The notes: generated by a model from the sequence alone, not told the origin. A stretch of 64,000 bases of DNA from Burkholderiales bacterium (GCA_905339295.1 CAJPFI010000022.1:1-64000), one strand, 5' to 3'. Positions 44,225 through 54,483 are shown, counted from the stretch's first letter. Numbers and translations: made by a program.

Positions 44225-45211
44225 ATGCCCGCGCAAGGCGCGCCGCCGATCGCGTCGTCGCCGCCGACGCCGCTCGCGCAGACGGTCGCCTCCGTCCCCC
44301 TCCCGGCTCCGGAAGTCGCTCCGCCGTCGTTCTCGATCGTCGTCCCGACCTGCGACCGCCCGCGCGAGCTCGCCGCCTGCCTCGCCGCGCTCGCGGCGCT
44401 CGACTATCCGGTGGAGCGCTACGAGGTCATCGTCGTGGACGACGGCAGCAGGCCGCCGGTCGTGCCGATCGCGCTTCCCTGCCGGCCGGGGCTGCGCGTG
44501 ACGTGGCTGCGCCAGCCGAACGCCGGACCGGCCTCGGCGCGCAATGCGGGCGCGCGCGCCGCGGCGGGCGACATCCTCGCGTTCACCGACGACGACTGCG
44601 CCCCCGCGCCCGGGTGGCTGCACGCGCTCGCCGCCGCCGTGACCCGCGAGCCATGGGGCCTGCACGGCGGCGCGGTCGAGAACGCGCTCCCCGACAACGC
44701 CTGCTCGGCCGCCAGCCATGCGATCGTCGACGTGCTCGTGCCACACCTGATCGACGCCCGCAGCGAGCTGCGCTTCGTCACGTCGAACAACGTCGCGATG
44801 ACCGCCGAGCGGTTCCGCGCGATCGGCGGCTTCGACGCCTCGTTCCGCACCGCCGAGGACCGCGAACTGTGCCAGCGCTGGCTGCTGGCCGGCCAGCCGG
44901 TCCTTCGCGTGGCGGCGGCCATCGTTCGCCATCGCCACGACCTCACGCTTCCCGCCTTCTGGCGGCAGCACTTCGGCTACGGACGCGGGGCCTGCCGCTT
45001 TCACCGCCAGCGGAAGGCCCGGGGACTCGCGCCGTTCCGGCCGGACGTCGCGCTCGTCGCGAGGACGTTCCGGCGCCAGTTCGCGGAGCATCCGCCGTCG
45101 CGGGCGATGCGCATCGCGGCACTGCTCGTCGTATGGCAGCTCGCGAACGCCACGGGCTACCTGTGGCAGCGAGTGAGCGGCGACCGGCCGCGACCGTCGT
45201 CGCGCGCCTGA
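44225..45211 (+). CDS. Family 2 (GT-A) glycosyltransferase
   Basis: A 328-residue GT2 enzyme, starting two bases after the preceding stop. [27 protein letters not shown] and [12 protein letters not shown] form the nucleotide-binding part; [37 protein letters not shown] carries the D-D-D metal motif. [38 protein letters not shown] gives the catalytic E-D. The N-terminal 35 residues are proline-rich. Last gene of the small sugar cluster, converging with the LolD-like gene. Confidence 0.92.
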   Translation: MPAQGAPPIASSPPTPLAQTVASVPLPAPEVAPPSFSIVVPTCDRPRELAACLAALAALDYPVERYEVIVVDDGSRPPVVPIALPCRPGLRVTWLRQPNAGPASARNAGARAAAGDILAFTDDDCAPAPGWLHALAAAVTREPWGLHGGAVENALPDNACSAASHAIVDVLVPHLIDARSELRFVTSNNVAMTAERFRAIGGFDASFRTAEDRELCQRWLLAGQPVLRVAAAIVRHRHDLTLPAFWRQHFGYGRGACRFHRQRKARGLAPFRPDVALVARTFRRQFAEHPPSRAMRIAALLVVWQLANATGYLWQRVSGDRPRPSSRA

Positions 45212-45259
45212 CGGCACGTCGACCGTCCGGCGACGCCGGCGCCCGTCGCGGACGCCGGG

Positions 45260-45973
<714 letters not shown>

Positions 45974-45988
45974 GGGTTGGGACAGGCC

Positions 45989-47218
45989 CTACATCCGGAT
46001 CGCCTGCGCCGGATCGAGCCGCGCGGCGGCGCGTGCCGGCAGCGCGGCGGCGGCGATCCCGCCGGCGATCGCGCCGGCGACGGCCGCGCCGTACAGCCAC
46101 GGCGGCATCGCGATCAGGTCGAACAGCGGCGTCCCGTCGGCGTTCTGCGCGAGGCGCAGGAACGCGAACAGCATGGCCGAGGCGAGCGCGCTGCCGATGA
46201 GCGAACCGCTCGCCGCCACGATCGCGCCCTGCAGCAGGAAGACGCGCTGCACCCGGCCGCGCGAGGCGCCCATCGCGCGCAGGATGCCGATCTCCCGCCG
46301 CTTCTGGACCACCCAGACGACCAGCACGCTCGCGATGCCGACGGCGACGATCAGGATGACGAAGGCGCGGATCGTCCGCGTCGAGATGTCCTGTGCGCTG
46401 ATCGCGGCGAGGAGCTGCTCGTTGGTGCGCATCCACGACTCGACCGTGAGGCCGGTCTGCGCCTCGAGCCGGCGCGCGAGCGTCTCGGCGCCGAACAGGT
46501 CGGCGACCTTGAGGTCGATCTGCGAGGCGCCGCCGGGAAGCGCGAGCATCGTCTGCGCGGTGCGGAACGCGACATACACCGAACGCCGGTTGAGGTCGCG
46601 AACGCCCATGTCGACGATGCCCGACACGACGAACGTCGCCGCCACCGGCTGCGCGGACTCGGCGGTCAGGATGCGAAAGCGGTCGCCGACGCCGATGCCC
46701 AGGTCCTTCGCGAGCTCCTTGCCGATCACCGCGTCGTCGGGCCCCAGCCGGAATGCGCCGCCGACGAGCTTCTCGCCGATCGCGACGATGCGGTCGTAGC
46801 GCGCGGGCTCGACGCCGAAGATCGCGATCGACTTCGACGCGTCGCCGCGCAGCGCGAACGCGGGCCCGGACACCATCGGCGAGACCGCGGTGACCCCCGG
46901 CATCGCGTCGAGCATCGGCTCCAGCGCCTGCCACTGGTCGATCGAGCGCAGGCGCTGCGCGCGCGCCTCGATGCGCGGAAGCATCGTCTCGCCGGCGCCG
47001 GGCTCGCGCTGCGGCCGCGCGAGCTCCTCGGCCGGGCGGATCACGATGTGCGCCTGCGTGCCGAGCACGCGCTTGATCGTGTTGGCCTGCAGGCCCTGCA
47101 CGAGCGCGGTGATGAACAGGACGACGGCGACGCCGGCCGCGGCGCCGCCGATGATGAGGGCCGACTGCAGGCGTCCCTCGCGAAGGAAGCGCAGCGCGAC
47201 GACCCACTCGAACGGCAT
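45989..47218 (-). CDS. LolC/LolE- or MacB-like FtsX-domain permease
   Basis: A 409-residue ABC permease. The first membrane helix is about residues 16-40 ([37 protein letters not shown]) and starts a periplasmic domain. C-terminal helices are [44 protein letters not shown] (FtsX signature), [21 protein letters not shown] and a last segment followed by [15 protein letters not shown]. The length matches LolC/LolE (about 400) and MacB permease parts. It starts one base after the MFP stop and is followed 15 bases later by the ATPase. Confidence 0.9.
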   Translation of the reverse strand: MPFEWVVALRFLREGRLQSALIIGGAAAGVAVVLFITALVQGLQANTIKRVLGTQAHIVIRPAEELARPQREPGAGETMLPRIEARAQRLRSIDQWQALEPMLDAMPGVTAVSPMVSGPAFALRGDASKSIAIFGVEPARYDRIVAIGEKLVGGAFRLGPDDAVIGKELAKDLGIGVGDRFRILTAESAQPVAATFVVSGIVDMGVRDLNRRSVYVAFRTAQTMLALPGGASQIDLKVADLFGAETLARRLEAQTGLTVESWMRTNEQLLAAISAQDISTRTIRAFVILIVAVGIASVLVVWVVQKRREIGILRAMGASRGRVQRVFLLQGAIVAASGSLIGSALASAMLFAFLRLAQNADGTPLFDLIAMPPWLYGAAVAGAIAGGIAAAALPARAAARLDPAQAIRM

Positions 47219-47219
47219 G

Positions 47220-48419
47220 TCAGCGCTCGCGCACGCGGTCGCCCGCGACGACGGCGGGGTCGACGATGACCGGCACGCCGGCCGTCAGCCCCTCAAGGAT
47301 CTCGACGTGCCCGGACGCGCGTGCGCCGGTCCGCACGCCCACGCGCGCGGCGATGCCGCCGCGGATCACCAGCACCGACGGCTCGGGCGCGGCGGGGTCG
47401 CGCACGGCCGATGCCGGCACGACCAGCGCGTGGTCCTTGTCGGCCACCGCGATGTCGATCGACACGGTCATGTCGGAGCGCAGGAAGGGCGGCGGCGCCG
47501 CGACGCTGAACTTCGCCTCCACGGTGCCGCGCTGCAGGTCGATGCCGGGCGAGAGCGTGTCGAGCACGGCGTCGAAGCGGGTTCCCGGGAACGCGTCCGC
47601 CGACACGCGCGCCGGCTGGCCGGGCCTGAGCACCGCGAGGTTCTTCTCGTCGATCGGGGCGACGAGGCGCACCGGACCGTCGAGCGCGAGCACGATCAGC
47701 GTGCGGCCCGGCTGCGCGATGTCGCCGGGCTCGACCGAGCGATCGAGCACGATGCCGTCCGCGGGCGAAGCGATGCTCGTTTGCGCGAGCTTCGCGGCCG
47801 CCGCGTCGCGCGTCGCGCGCGCGGTCGCGAGCTGGTCCTCGAGGAGCTGGCGCTCGGCGCCGTCGTCGCGGTTCGCCGCGACGGCCGCGCGGGCGGCCGC
47901 GAGCTGCGACTGCGCGACGGAGAGCGCGCGACGCGACTCGTCGAGGCGGGCCTGGCCGATGAACCCCTGCGCGAACAGCGCGTTTTGCCGCGCGTGCTCG
48001 CTTTCGGCCATCGTCGCGTTGGCCTCCGCCTGCGCCAGCTGCTCGCGCGCGTTCGGGACGCCGACGCTGCGCCATTGCCGGATGCGGGTCGCGGACGCGC
48101 GTTCGGCGGCCTGCGCCTGCGCGAGCGCCGCGGCCAGCTCGGCCGATTCGAGCCGGACGAGGACCTGGCCCGCGCGCACGCGATCGCCGTCGTCCACGCC
48201 CACCGACACGACGCGACCGGTGATCGTCGAGCCGATCTCGACCTTCGCGGGCGCGAGCACGCGCCCCGACACGACGACCGACTGCTTGAGGCGCGTCGTC
48301 GCGGCCGGGACGACGTCGACCGCACGGCCCTGCGAGGCGCGGAACGCGACCGCGGCGAGCGCGATCGCGACCAGCGCGCCTGCGGCGAGGACCCAGCGGG
48401 GAGGGCGCGGGATGGACAT
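47220..48419 (-). CDS. HlyD-family periplasmic adaptor
   Basis: A 399-residue membrane fusion protein. Membrane anchor residues 8-28 ([20 protein letters not shown]). [41 protein letters not shown] is the first lipoyl half; a coiled coil covers about 105-215; [29 protein letters not shown] closes the lipoyl domain; the beta barrel is [22 protein letters not shown], and [25 protein letters not shown] is the membrane-proximal domain. Together with the permease and ATPase it forms a tripartite exporter of unknown substrate. Confidence 0.91.
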   Translation of the reverse strand: MSIPRPPRWVLAAGALVAIALAAVAFRASQGRAVDVVPAATTRLKQSVVVSGRVLAPAKVEIGSTITGRVVSVGVDDGDRVRAGQVLVRLESAELAAALAQAQAAERASATRIRQWRSVGVPNAREQLAQAEANATMAESEHARQNALFAQGFIGQARLDESRRALSVAQSQLAAARAAVAANRDDGAERQLLEDQLATARATRDAAAAKLAQTSIASPADGIVLDRSVEPGDIAQPGRTLIVLALDGPVRLVAPIDEKNLAVLRPGQPARVSADAFPGTRFDAVLDTLSPGIDLQRGTVEAKFSVAAPPPFLRSDMTVSIDIAVADKDHALVVPASAVRDPAAPEPSVLVIRGGIAARVGVRTGARASGHVEILEGLTAGVPVIVDPAVVAGDRVRER

Positions 48420-48451
48420 CGGGGGCGCCCATTATAGGCGCGCCGCCGTGC

Positions 48452-48904
48452 TCACTCGCGCCGTCGGCTGTCGATCACGATCGTCACCGGGCCGTCGTTG
48501 ACGAGCGCGACCTGCATGTCGGCGCCGAACGCGCCGGTGGACACCGGACGGCCGAGCTCGCGCGCGAGCGCCGCGACGAGCGCGTCGAACAGCGGGCGCG
48601 CGACCTCGGGCGGCGCAGCGCCGGACCACGACGGGCGATTGCCGCTGCGCGTCGACGCGTGGAGCGTGAACTGCGACACCGCGAGAATCTCGCCCCCGAC
48701 GTCGGCCACCGACCGGTTCATGACGCCGGCGCCGTCGGGGAACACGCGCAGGCGCACGATCTTGCGGGCGAGCCAGTCGCGGTCGTCGTCGGCGTCGTCC
48801 GCCGCGGCGCCCGCGAGGACGAGGAGTCCGCGGCCGATCGCGCCGACGACGCGCCCGTCGACGGTGACGCTGGCACGCGAGACTCGCTGCAGGACGACGC
48901 GCAA
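48452..48904 (-). CDS. dtd: D-aminoacyl-tRNA deacylase
   Basis: A 150-residue Dtd (E. coli 145) that hydrolyses D-amino acids from t[20 protein letters not shown] is the start; [20 protein letters not shown] carries the S-Q-x-T/L motif and [12 protein letters not shown] the Gly-cis-Pro motif that rejects L-amino acids. It lies between the exporter and the DUF4124 gene, same strand. Confidence 0.95.
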   Translation of the reverse strand: MRVVLQRVSRASVTVDGRVVGAIGRGLLVLAGAAADDADDDRDWLARKIVRLRVFPDGAGVMNRSVADVGGEILAVSQFTLHASTRSGNRPSWSGAAPPEVARPLFDALVAALARELGRPVSTGAFGADMQVALVNDGPVTIVIDSRRRE

Positions 48905-49000
48905 GGAGGCGGAAGGCGGTGACCGGGGAGGCCGACGTTAGCTCAGGTCGGCGCGCGGTGTCGAGTCCGCGTCCGCGCCGGAACGCGGCGCGCGGCGGCG

Positions 49001-49510
49001 TCACCGCTTGATCACCGTGCGCTCGATCTCGACGGCGCGGCCGACCTCGAACAGCACGACGGTGATCGTGTCCGGGTCTCCGTGGGCGGGCATCCAGGTC
49101 CAGCGTGCGAGCCGCCGCCCCTTGCCGGTCGTGAGGTCGGGCGGCCCGATGCGCGCGATCACCTCGCCCTCGCTCATCCCGGTGCGCAGGTGCCTGCGCT
49201 CCGAGGGGTTCCCCGTGCGGACCGGCTCGGCGCGGCGCGCGCGCTCGGCGCGGACCGGCTTCGGCGCGCTGTCGCGGCGCACGAGCGTCGTTCCCTGCGC
49301 CGGCGAGGGTGTCACCGACAGCGGCGCCGTGGTGCCGTCGAACGCGGCGGGCGTGTCCTGCGGACCGCACGGGCGGTCCTGGTAGGTCGTTCCGCCCGTC
49401 CCGGCGCACTTGTGGATCGCCGACTGCGCCGCCGGCGCCGGGAACGCGAGGACGAGCAAATGCACGAGGATCGCCACGGCCGGGGCGCCGCGCGCCTTCA
49501 GGCGGAGCAT
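49001..49510 (-). CDS. DUF4124 protein with SmpA-like segment
   Basis: A 169-residue exported protein. Signal peptide about 1-29 (MLRLKARG, hydrophobic core, cleavage near AQS). IHKCAGTGGTTYQDRPC is the DUF4124 cysteine motif. A low-complexity linker rich in arginine and proline follows, and the C-terminus RTGMSEGEVIARIGPPDLTTGKGRRLARWTW has the G-M-x-x-x-E-V-x-x-x-L/I-G-x-P pattern of SmpA/OmlA (BamE-like) folds. ATG 49510 is used; a GTG at 49522 is also possible. Unknown function, likely envelope. Confidence 0.82.
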   Translation of the reverse strand: MLRLKARGAPAVAILVHLLVLAFPAPAAQSAIHKCAGTGGTTYQDRPCGPQDTPAAFDGTTAPLSVTPSPAQGTTLVRRDSAPKPVRAERARRAEPVRTGNPSERRHLRTGMSEGEVIARIGPPDLTTGKGRRLARWTWMPAHGDPDTITVVLFEVGRAVEIERTVIKR

Positions 49511-49637
49511 CGATGCGGTCACGGTGCGATCGTGTGGCGGTGCGTTGCGGCGACAAGGCGGGCGGCGCGCGCGGAGCGTGCGACGCTCGGCGTACCATAC
49601 GGAATCGGCGCCTCCGCCGCCTTCAGCCATTCGACCG

Positions 49638-50864
49638 ATGGATACCCGAACGCGCCTCGCCGCACGCGTCGCCGACATCGCGCCGTTCCACGTGATGGAG
49701 GTGCAGACCGCCGCGCGCGCGCTCGAGGCGGCCGGCCGCAGCGTCGTGCACATGGAGATCGGCGAGCCCGATTTCCCGACGCCCGAGCCGGTGCTCGACG
49801 CGGCGCGCGCGGCGCTCGCCGACGGCGGCATCTACTACACGTCGGCGCTGGGCATTCCCGAGCTGCGCGCCGCGATCGCGCGGCACTACGGCGACCGCTA
49901 TGGCGTCGACGTCTCGCCCGAGCGCGTGATCGTGACCGCCGGGTCGTCGGCGGCGCTGCTGCTCGTGGTGGCGCTGCTCGTCAACCGCGACGAGCAGATC
50001 CTGATGGCCGATCCCGGCTACCCGTGCAACCGCCACTTCGTGCGCACGCTCGAGGGCGAGCCGGTCGGCGTCCCCGTGGGAGCGGACACGCGCTACCAGC
50101 TGTCGGCGGACCTGGTCGCGCGCCACTGGTCGGCGCGCACGCGCGGCGTGCTGATCGCCTCGCCCTCGAACCCGACCGGCACGACGGTGGAGCGCGAGGA
50201 GATGCGGCGCATCGTCCGCGAGGTCGACGACCGCGGCGGGCGGCTGATCGTCGACGAGATCTACCTCGGGCTCACCTACGACCTCGCGCCGGGCGGGCGT
50301 CCGGCCTCCGCGCTCGCGCTGTCCGACGACATCTTCGTCGTGTCGAGCTTCTCGAAGTATTTCAACATGACCGGCTGGCGGCTGGGCTGGGTCGTCGCGC
50401 CCGAGCGCCACGTGCGCGACATCGAGAAGCTCGCGCAGAACCTCTACATCTCGCCGCCCACGCTGTCGCAGCGCGCGGCGCTCGCGTGCTTCGAGCCGGC
50501 GACGCTCGCGATCCTCGAGTCGCGCCGCGACGAGTTCCGCGCGCGGCGCGACCTGCTCGTGCCGGCGCTGCGCGAGCTGGGCTTCGGCATCCCGGTGATG
50601 CCGACGGGCGGGTTCTTCGTCTACGCCGACACGTCGCGCTTCTCCGGGGGCAGCCGTGCGTTCTGCCGCGACGTGCTCGAGCGCGCCGGCGTCGCGATCA
50701 CGCCTGGCATCGACTTCGGCGCCTGGCGCGCCGGGGCGCACGTGCGCTTCGCCTACACGATCGCGCGCGAGAAGATCGCGGACGGCATCGCGCGGCTGGC
50801 GCGCTTTCTCGGGAGCCGGCCTCTCGCCGACCGCGCGATGGGCGGGGAGGAGCGTGGGGACTGA
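49638..50864 (+). CDS. Class I/II PLP-dependent aminotransferase
   Basis: A 408-residue fold-type I aminotransferase. MEIGEPDFPTPEPVLDAARAAL opens the family; TAGSSAALLLVVALLVNRDEQILMADPGYPCNRHFV is the cofactor phosphate region; SPSNPTGTTVEREEM and DEIYLGLTYD hold the Asn and Asp/Tyr contacts; SSFSKYFNMTGWRLGWVVAP contains the PLP lysine. GFFVYADTSRF and HVRFAYTIAREKI supply the arginine for the substrate carboxylate. Substrate is unknown (AspC/AlaA-like or methionine-related). Divergent from the DUF4124 gene. Confidence 0.93.
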   Translation: MDTRTRLAARVADIAPFHVMEVQTAARALEAAGRSVVHMEIGEPDFPTPEPVLDAARAALADGGIYYTSALGIPELRAAIARHYGDRYGVDVSPERVIVTAGSSAALLLVVALLVNRDEQILMADPGYPCNRHFVRTLEGEPVGVPVGADTRYQLSADLVARHWSARTRGVLIASPSNPTGTTVEREEMRRIVREVDDRGGRLIVDEIYLGLTYDLAPGGRPASALALSDDIFVVSSFSKYFNMTGWRLGWVVAPERHVRDIEKLAQNLYISPPTLSQRAALACFEPATLAILESRRDEFRARRDLLVPALRELGFGIPVMPTGGFFVYADTSRFSGGSRAFCRDVLERAGVAITPGIDFGAWRAGAHVRFAYTIAREKIADGIARLARFLGSRPLADRAMGGEERGD

Positions 50865-51981
50865 CCGCGGCTTGCGTCGACGGACCGCCGCGCGCGCGCT
50901 GCCGCTCGTCGCCGCGCTCGCGCTCGCCGGCTGCGGCGCGGTCGACACGGCGGACTACTACTGGCAGAGCGCGTCCGGGCAGCTCGACCTGATCGCGCGC
51001 GCGAAGCCGCTCGACGAGGCCATCGTCGCCACCGGGGATGCGCGCCTGAAGGATCGGCTGGAGCGCGCGAGAGCGATCCGCGCGTACGCGAGCCGCGAGC
51101 TCGCGCTGCCGGACAACGGGAGCTACACCCGCTACGCCGAGCTCGGGCGCCCGTTCGTCGTGTGGAACGTGTTCGCCGCCCCCGAGTTCTCGCTCGTGCC
51201 GCGCGAGTGGTGCTTCCCGGTCGCCGGATGCGTCGCCTACCGCGGCTACTTCCGCGAGGAGGAGGCGCGCGCCGAGGCCGCGCGGCTGTCCGCGGAAGGC
51301 TTCGACGTTCACGTGGGCGGCGTCCCGGCCTACTCGACGCTCGGCTGGTTCGACGATCCGCTGCTGTCGTCGTTCATCCGCTACCCGGACGTCGAGCTCG
51401 CCCGGCTCGTCTTCCACGAGCTCGCCCACCAGGTCGCCTATGCGAAGGACGACACGGCGTTCAACGAGTCGTTCGCGACGGCGGTCGAGGAGGCGGGGCT
51501 CGCGCGCTGGATCGCCTCGCAACCGCCGGAGGAGGCCGCGCGGCTTTCCGCCGGCCGCGAGCGTGGCGACCGGCTGCGCGCCGGGTTCCGCCGGCTCGTG
51601 CGCGAGACGCGCGCGGCGCTGGCGGCGGTGTACGCGGGTGACGGCGCCGACGACGCGAAGCGGCGCGCGAAGCAGGCGGCGTTCGACGCGATGCGTGCCG
51701 CCTACGAGCGGGCGAAGGCGGGCGACCCGGGACTCGCGGGCTTCGACCGCTTCTTCGCGGGCCACCGCGGGTCCGGGCCGAACAACGCGAGCCTGGCCTC
51801 GGTCGGTCTGTACACCGACCAGCTGCCGGCGTTCCGCGCGCTGCTCGCACGCGATGGCGGCGACCTGCCGGCGTTCTACGCGCGGGTGCGCGGGCTCGCC
51901 GCGCTTCCGAAGGCCGACCGGCACGCCGCGCTCGCGGCGCTCGCCTCGCCGGACGCCGAAGCGCAGGCGCGCGCGCAATAG
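50854..51981 (+). CDS. Zinc aminopeptidase-like lipoprotein (COG4324 type)
   Basis: A 375-residue protein starting at a GTG (MGTDRGLRRRTAARAL) that overlaps the end of the aminotransferase gene; a GGGGAGG ribosome-binding site lies three bases upstream. Signal peptide with lipobox LALAGC (Cys about residue 27). VFHELAHQVAYAKDDTAFNESFATAVEE contains H-E-x-x-H and the downstream E of a gluzincin-like site. The region YSTLGWFDDPLLSSFIRYPD and SLASVGLYTDQLPAFRALL fit a predicted aminopeptidase family. Likely an outer-membrane-anchored peptidase; substrate unknown. Confidence 0.85.
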   Translation: MGTDRGLRRRTAARALPLVAALALAGCGAVDTADYYWQSASGQLDLIARAKPLDEAIVATGDARLKDRLERARAIRAYASRELALPDNGSYTRYAELGRPFVVWNVFAAPEFSLVPREWCFPVAGCVAYRGYFREEEARAEAARLSAEGFDVHVGGVPAYSTLGWFDDPLLSSFIRYPDVELARLVFHELAHQVAYAKDDTAFNESFATAVEEAGLARWIASQPPEEAARLSAGRERGDRLRAGFRRLVRETRAALAAVYAGDGADDAKRRAKQAAFDAMRAAYERAKAGDPGLAGFDRFFAGHRGSGPNNASLASVGLYTDQLPAFRALLARDGGDLPAFYARVRGLAALPKADRHAALAALASPDAEAQARAQ

Positions 51982-51984
51982 CGA

Positions 51985-52019
51985 CTCCGGGCACGCGCCA
52001 CGAAGGCGCGCGCCCGGAG
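51985..52019. terminator. Strong bidirectional hairpin between converging genes
   Basis: Arms CTCCGGGC (51985-51992) and GCCCGGAG (52012-52019), then CGCGCC (51994-51999) with GGCGCG (52005-52010), one mismatched pair and a five-base loop: 14 paired bases. It begins four bases after the aminopeptidase stop and ends 29 bases before the heme-protein stop, so it can serve both transcripts. No U-tract. Confidence 0.6.
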
Positions 52020-52048
52020 GCAGACGGCGCGATGCCCCGCGCGAAGCG

Positions 52049-53350
52049 CTACGGCAGCTTGACCGCCTTGATCTCGGCCTCGGCGCCGAGCCCGAGCGTC
52101 TTCACGAACGAGACATGGTGGCCGCGCGTCGTGATGTTGTCGTCGTGCACCGCGAAGCCGACGTTGTACACGCCGCCGTCCTTGAGCATCTTGTCGTCGG
52201 CATTCGCGAGGCCGAGCGGGCGGATGATCACGACGGTCCACATCCCGTCCTTCCAGCTCGCGATCGCCTTGTTGTCGGCGGCGGAGCCGGCGGCCGCTTC
52301 GCGGCTGGTGACGTAGTCGGGAATCATGTCGCCCGCCTTCCAGCCCGCGTTCGGATCGAACGGCACCGCGTTCTGGCCGGCGATCAGGAAGTGGTCGCCC
52401 TTGCGCAGCGCATCGGCCGTGATCGACCTGTAGCCGACCTTCTTCTCGTCCCACATCAGCTTCGGCTGGTGCGTGCTCCGGTCCGCGTTGCCGCTGAACA
52501 TGTCCTTCCCCGCGTCCGCGAGGCGAAACTCGAGGACATGGCCGTCGTCCGCCATGCCGACCGGGTACGACCGGTGCGCACGCCACTGGATCAGGTCGAC
52601 GAAGCCGCCCGCCGCCTTGATCTTCGCGATGTCGGCGACCGCGAGCCCGGTCTTCCAGTCGGTCGGGTCGGAGCGCGTCGCCGGCAGGTACTTGCGCACG
52701 TCGGACTTCTTGATCGCCGTGAGCAGCGGATTGGCGGCCACCTGCTCCTTGGTGAACTGCTTCGCCATGTCGCGCGAGCCGTCGTGGCAGGTCAGCCAGC
52801 ATCCCTGCTTCGAGAATCCCGGGACCTTGCCGTCGTCGATCATGATCGCCAGGCGATCCTCGTAGATGCCGGGTTGCGCGCCGTCCTGCACGACCTTGTC
52901 GAGCTTCGGGTAGCCGTAGACCTTCCACTCCTTGCCGTCGTAACGCAGGTACTGGTGCTCGGTGCCGCCGTACGGTTGCTGCGTCTTCCACTGGAAGCGC
53001 AGGTAGGCGTTCGCGGCGTCGTACGCGGCCTGGACCGCGAGATCGATCGTGCCGTTCTTGCCCTTGACCGGCGTCGGCTCGAGCGGACCGCCCTTCACGA
53101 GCGCGTCGCCCAGGTCCTTTTCCTCGCCTTCGTGGCACTTCTCGCACGCCTGCCCGCCCGCGGCCGCCTTCGCCCCCTTGCCTCCCTTGTGGTCGTTGCG
53201 CACCCACTCGTAAGAGGCCTGCCCCGGAAAGAACAGCGTCAGCTTCGTCGCGGGAACCTGGGTCCAGTCGATCCTGGCCGGATCCGCGGCCAGGGCGGTG
53301 CCGGCGGCCATGGCGGCCACGCCGACGATCATCGCGGTCTGCTTCATCAT
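52049..53350 (-). CDS. Ethylbenzene-dehydrogenase-related heme-binding periplasmic protein
   Basis: A 433-residue exported protein. Signal peptide about 1-22 (cleavage after ALA). A c-type heme site CEKCH is at about residues 70-74, and CWLTCH (C-x3-CH) at about 184-189 is an unusual spacing. The rest resembles the heme-b-binding gamma subunit of ethylbenzene/dimethylsulfide dehydrogenases: FQWKTQQPYGG, IMIDDGKVPGFSKQGCWLTCH, IQWRAHRSYPVGMADDGHVLEFRLADAGKDMF and WTVVIIRPL. It probably carries electrons in a periplasmic respiratory branch; its partner enzyme is not in the window. Upstream is an FNR/DNR-like site. Confidence 0.82.
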   Translation of the reverse strand: MMKQTAMIVGVAAMAAGTALAADPARIDWTQVPATKLTLFFPGQASYEWVRNDHKGGKGAKAAAGGQACEKCHEGEEKDLGDALVKGGPLEPTPVKGKNGTIDLAVQAAYDAANAYLRFQWKTQQPYGGTEHQYLRYDGKEWKVYGYPKLDKVVQDGAQPGIYEDRLAIMIDDGKVPGFSKQGCWLTCHDGSRDMAKQFTKEQVAANPLLTAIKKSDVRKYLPATRSDPTDWKTGLAVADIAKIKAAGGFVDLIQWRAHRSYPVGMADDGHVLEFRLADAGKDMFSGNADRSTHQPKLMWDEKKVGYRSITADALRKGDHFLIAGQNAVPFDPNAGWKAGDMIPDYVTSREAAAGSAADNKAIASWKDGMWTVVIIRPLGLANADDKMLKDGGVYNVGFAVHDDNITTRGHHVSFVKTLGLGAEAEIKAVKLP

Positions 53351-53400
53351 CGCTCTCTCTCCTGATTGGGGTGCGCCTACACTGCGCCGCGTTCGCGCGA

Positions 53401-53426
53401 GCCGTGTTGACGCACGTCAACACGGC
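53401..53426. promoter_or_regulatory. FNR/DNR-family palindrome
   Basis: GCCGTGTTGAC (53401-53411), GCAC, GTCAACACGGC (53416-53426): perfect 11-base arms with a four-base centre. The core TTGAC-N4-GTCAA is the pattern of CRP/FNR-superfamily sites, close to ANR/DNR boxes. Its centre is 63 bases upstream of the heme-protein start codon, compatible with class II activation (centre near -41.5). Confidence 0.65.
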
Positions 53427-53557
53427 CATGGCCTTCGCGGAACGACGGGCACCGGACGACTATCGCCCGGTCGCGCGTCCGCGACTGTTCGGTCGCGCAC
53501 ACAGGGCGGGCCCTCGCGGCGACGGGGCACGGCGCCGGGCACCGGGAGCGCACCCCG

Positions 53558-53587
53558 TTGATCCGTCGGCAAATTCCGGGCTATAAT
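53558..53587 (+). promoter_or_regulatory. Promoter of the rpsF-priB-rpsR-rplI operon
   Basis: TTGATC (53558-53563), 18-base spacer, perfect TATAAT (53582-53587). Predicted +1 about 53594, giving a leader of about 117 bases before the rpsF ATG. Confidence 0.8.
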
Positions 53588-53600
53588 CACGGGCTTCCTT

Positions 53601-53626
53601 GCCTCACCCGCCGCAGACGGGGAGGC
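53601..53626 (+). promoter_or_regulatory. Leader hairpin, candidate S6:S18 autoregulatory motif
   Basis: Arms GCCTC-A-CCCG (53601-53610) pair with CGGG-GAGGC (53618-53626), one bulged A, loop CCGCAGA (53611-53617). A bulged hairpin exposing CCG in the leader of rpsF is the published type of S6:S18 feedback site in other bacteria. The structure is inferred by eye. Confidence 0.45.
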
Positions 53627-53711
53627 CGATGTGCCGGGGCGGCCCCCGCCCGTCATCCCGACGGGGCCGGGGCTTCAAGCGCTGCCCCCGATGACCGAAA
53701 GGAGCGTCTGC

Positions 53712-54131
53712 ATGCGTCACTACGAAATCGTCTTCATCGTGCATCCCGACCAGAGCGAGCAGGTGCCCGCGATGGTCGAGCGCTACCGCACGATGGTGAC
53801 CGGCCGCTCGGGCCGCGTCCACCGCCTCGAGGACTGGGGCCGCCGCCAGATGGCCTACCCGATCCAGAAGCTGCACAAGGCGCACTACGTGCTCATGAAC
53901 ATCGAGTGCGACCGCGAGACGCTCTCCGAGCTCGAGCACGCGTTCAAGTTCAACGACGCGGTGCTTCGCCACCTGATCGTCGCGACGAAGGAGGCGGTTG
54001 TCGCCCCCTCGCCGATGATGAAGGAGGAGAAGTCGCGCTCGCTGACCGACAGGTCCGGCGAGAAGCCGCCCGAGCGAAGCGGCGACCGGGCCGAGCGCGC
54101 GGTCGCGCCGGAGACCCCGGCCGCCGCCTGA
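53712..54131 (+). CDS. rpsF: Ribosomal protein S6
   Basis: A 139-residue S6 ([25 protein letters not shown]). AAAGGAG lies seven bases upstream. [25 protein letters not shown] and [11 protein letters not shown] are conserved; the C-terminal tail is long and charged. It binds S18 and central-domain 16S rRNA. First gene of the operon. Confidence 0.97.
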   Translation: MRHYEIVFIVHPDQSEQVPAMVERYRTMVTGRSGRVHRLEDWGRRQMAYPIQKLHKAHYVLMNIECDRETLSELEHAFKFNDAVLRHLIVATKEAVVAPSPMMKEEKSRSLTDRSGEKPPERSGDRAERAVAPETPAAA

Positions 54132-54135
54132 CGAC

Positions 54136-54459
54136 GTGCGCGAGCGCGCGCCGGACACGAACCGGCTCGCGATCGACGCCACGCTCGCGACGCGCGACGC
54201 GCTGCGCCACACGCCCGCCGGGCTCGCTGCGATCGACGCGGTGCTGCTGCACCGCTCGGAGCAGCCGGAAGCCGGCGGCAGGCGGCGGGTCGAGTGCGAG
54301 ATCGCGGCGGTGGCGTTCGGCGGAGTCGCCGAGGCGATCGCGAAGCTGCCCGTCGGGTCGGCGGTCCGTTGCGAGGGCTTCGTCGCCCGCCGCTGGCGCA
54401 CCGGACTCACGCTCGCGCTGCACATCGACCGCATCGAGCCGCTCGACGAACACAACTGA
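54136..54459 (+). CDS. priB: Primosomal replication protein N (PriB)
   Basis: A 107-residue OB-fold protein with a GTG start. NRLAIDATLATRDALRHTPAGLAAIDAVLLHRSEQPEAGGRRRVECEI and VGSAVRCEGFVARRWRTG-LTLALHIDRIE match the PriB core (beta strands of an SSB-like fold). It starts four bases after rpsF. PriB with PriA restarts stalled replication forks. The position between rpsF and rpsR is typical of beta- and gammaproteobacteria. Confidence 0.92.
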   Translation: MRERAPDTNRLAIDATLATRDALRHTPAGLAAIDAVLLHRSEQPEAGGRRRVECEIAAVAFGGVAEAIAKLPVGSAVRCEGFVARRWRTGLTLALHIDRIEPLDEHN

Positions 54460-54483
54460 TTCGCCTACGCAGAGGATTCCATC

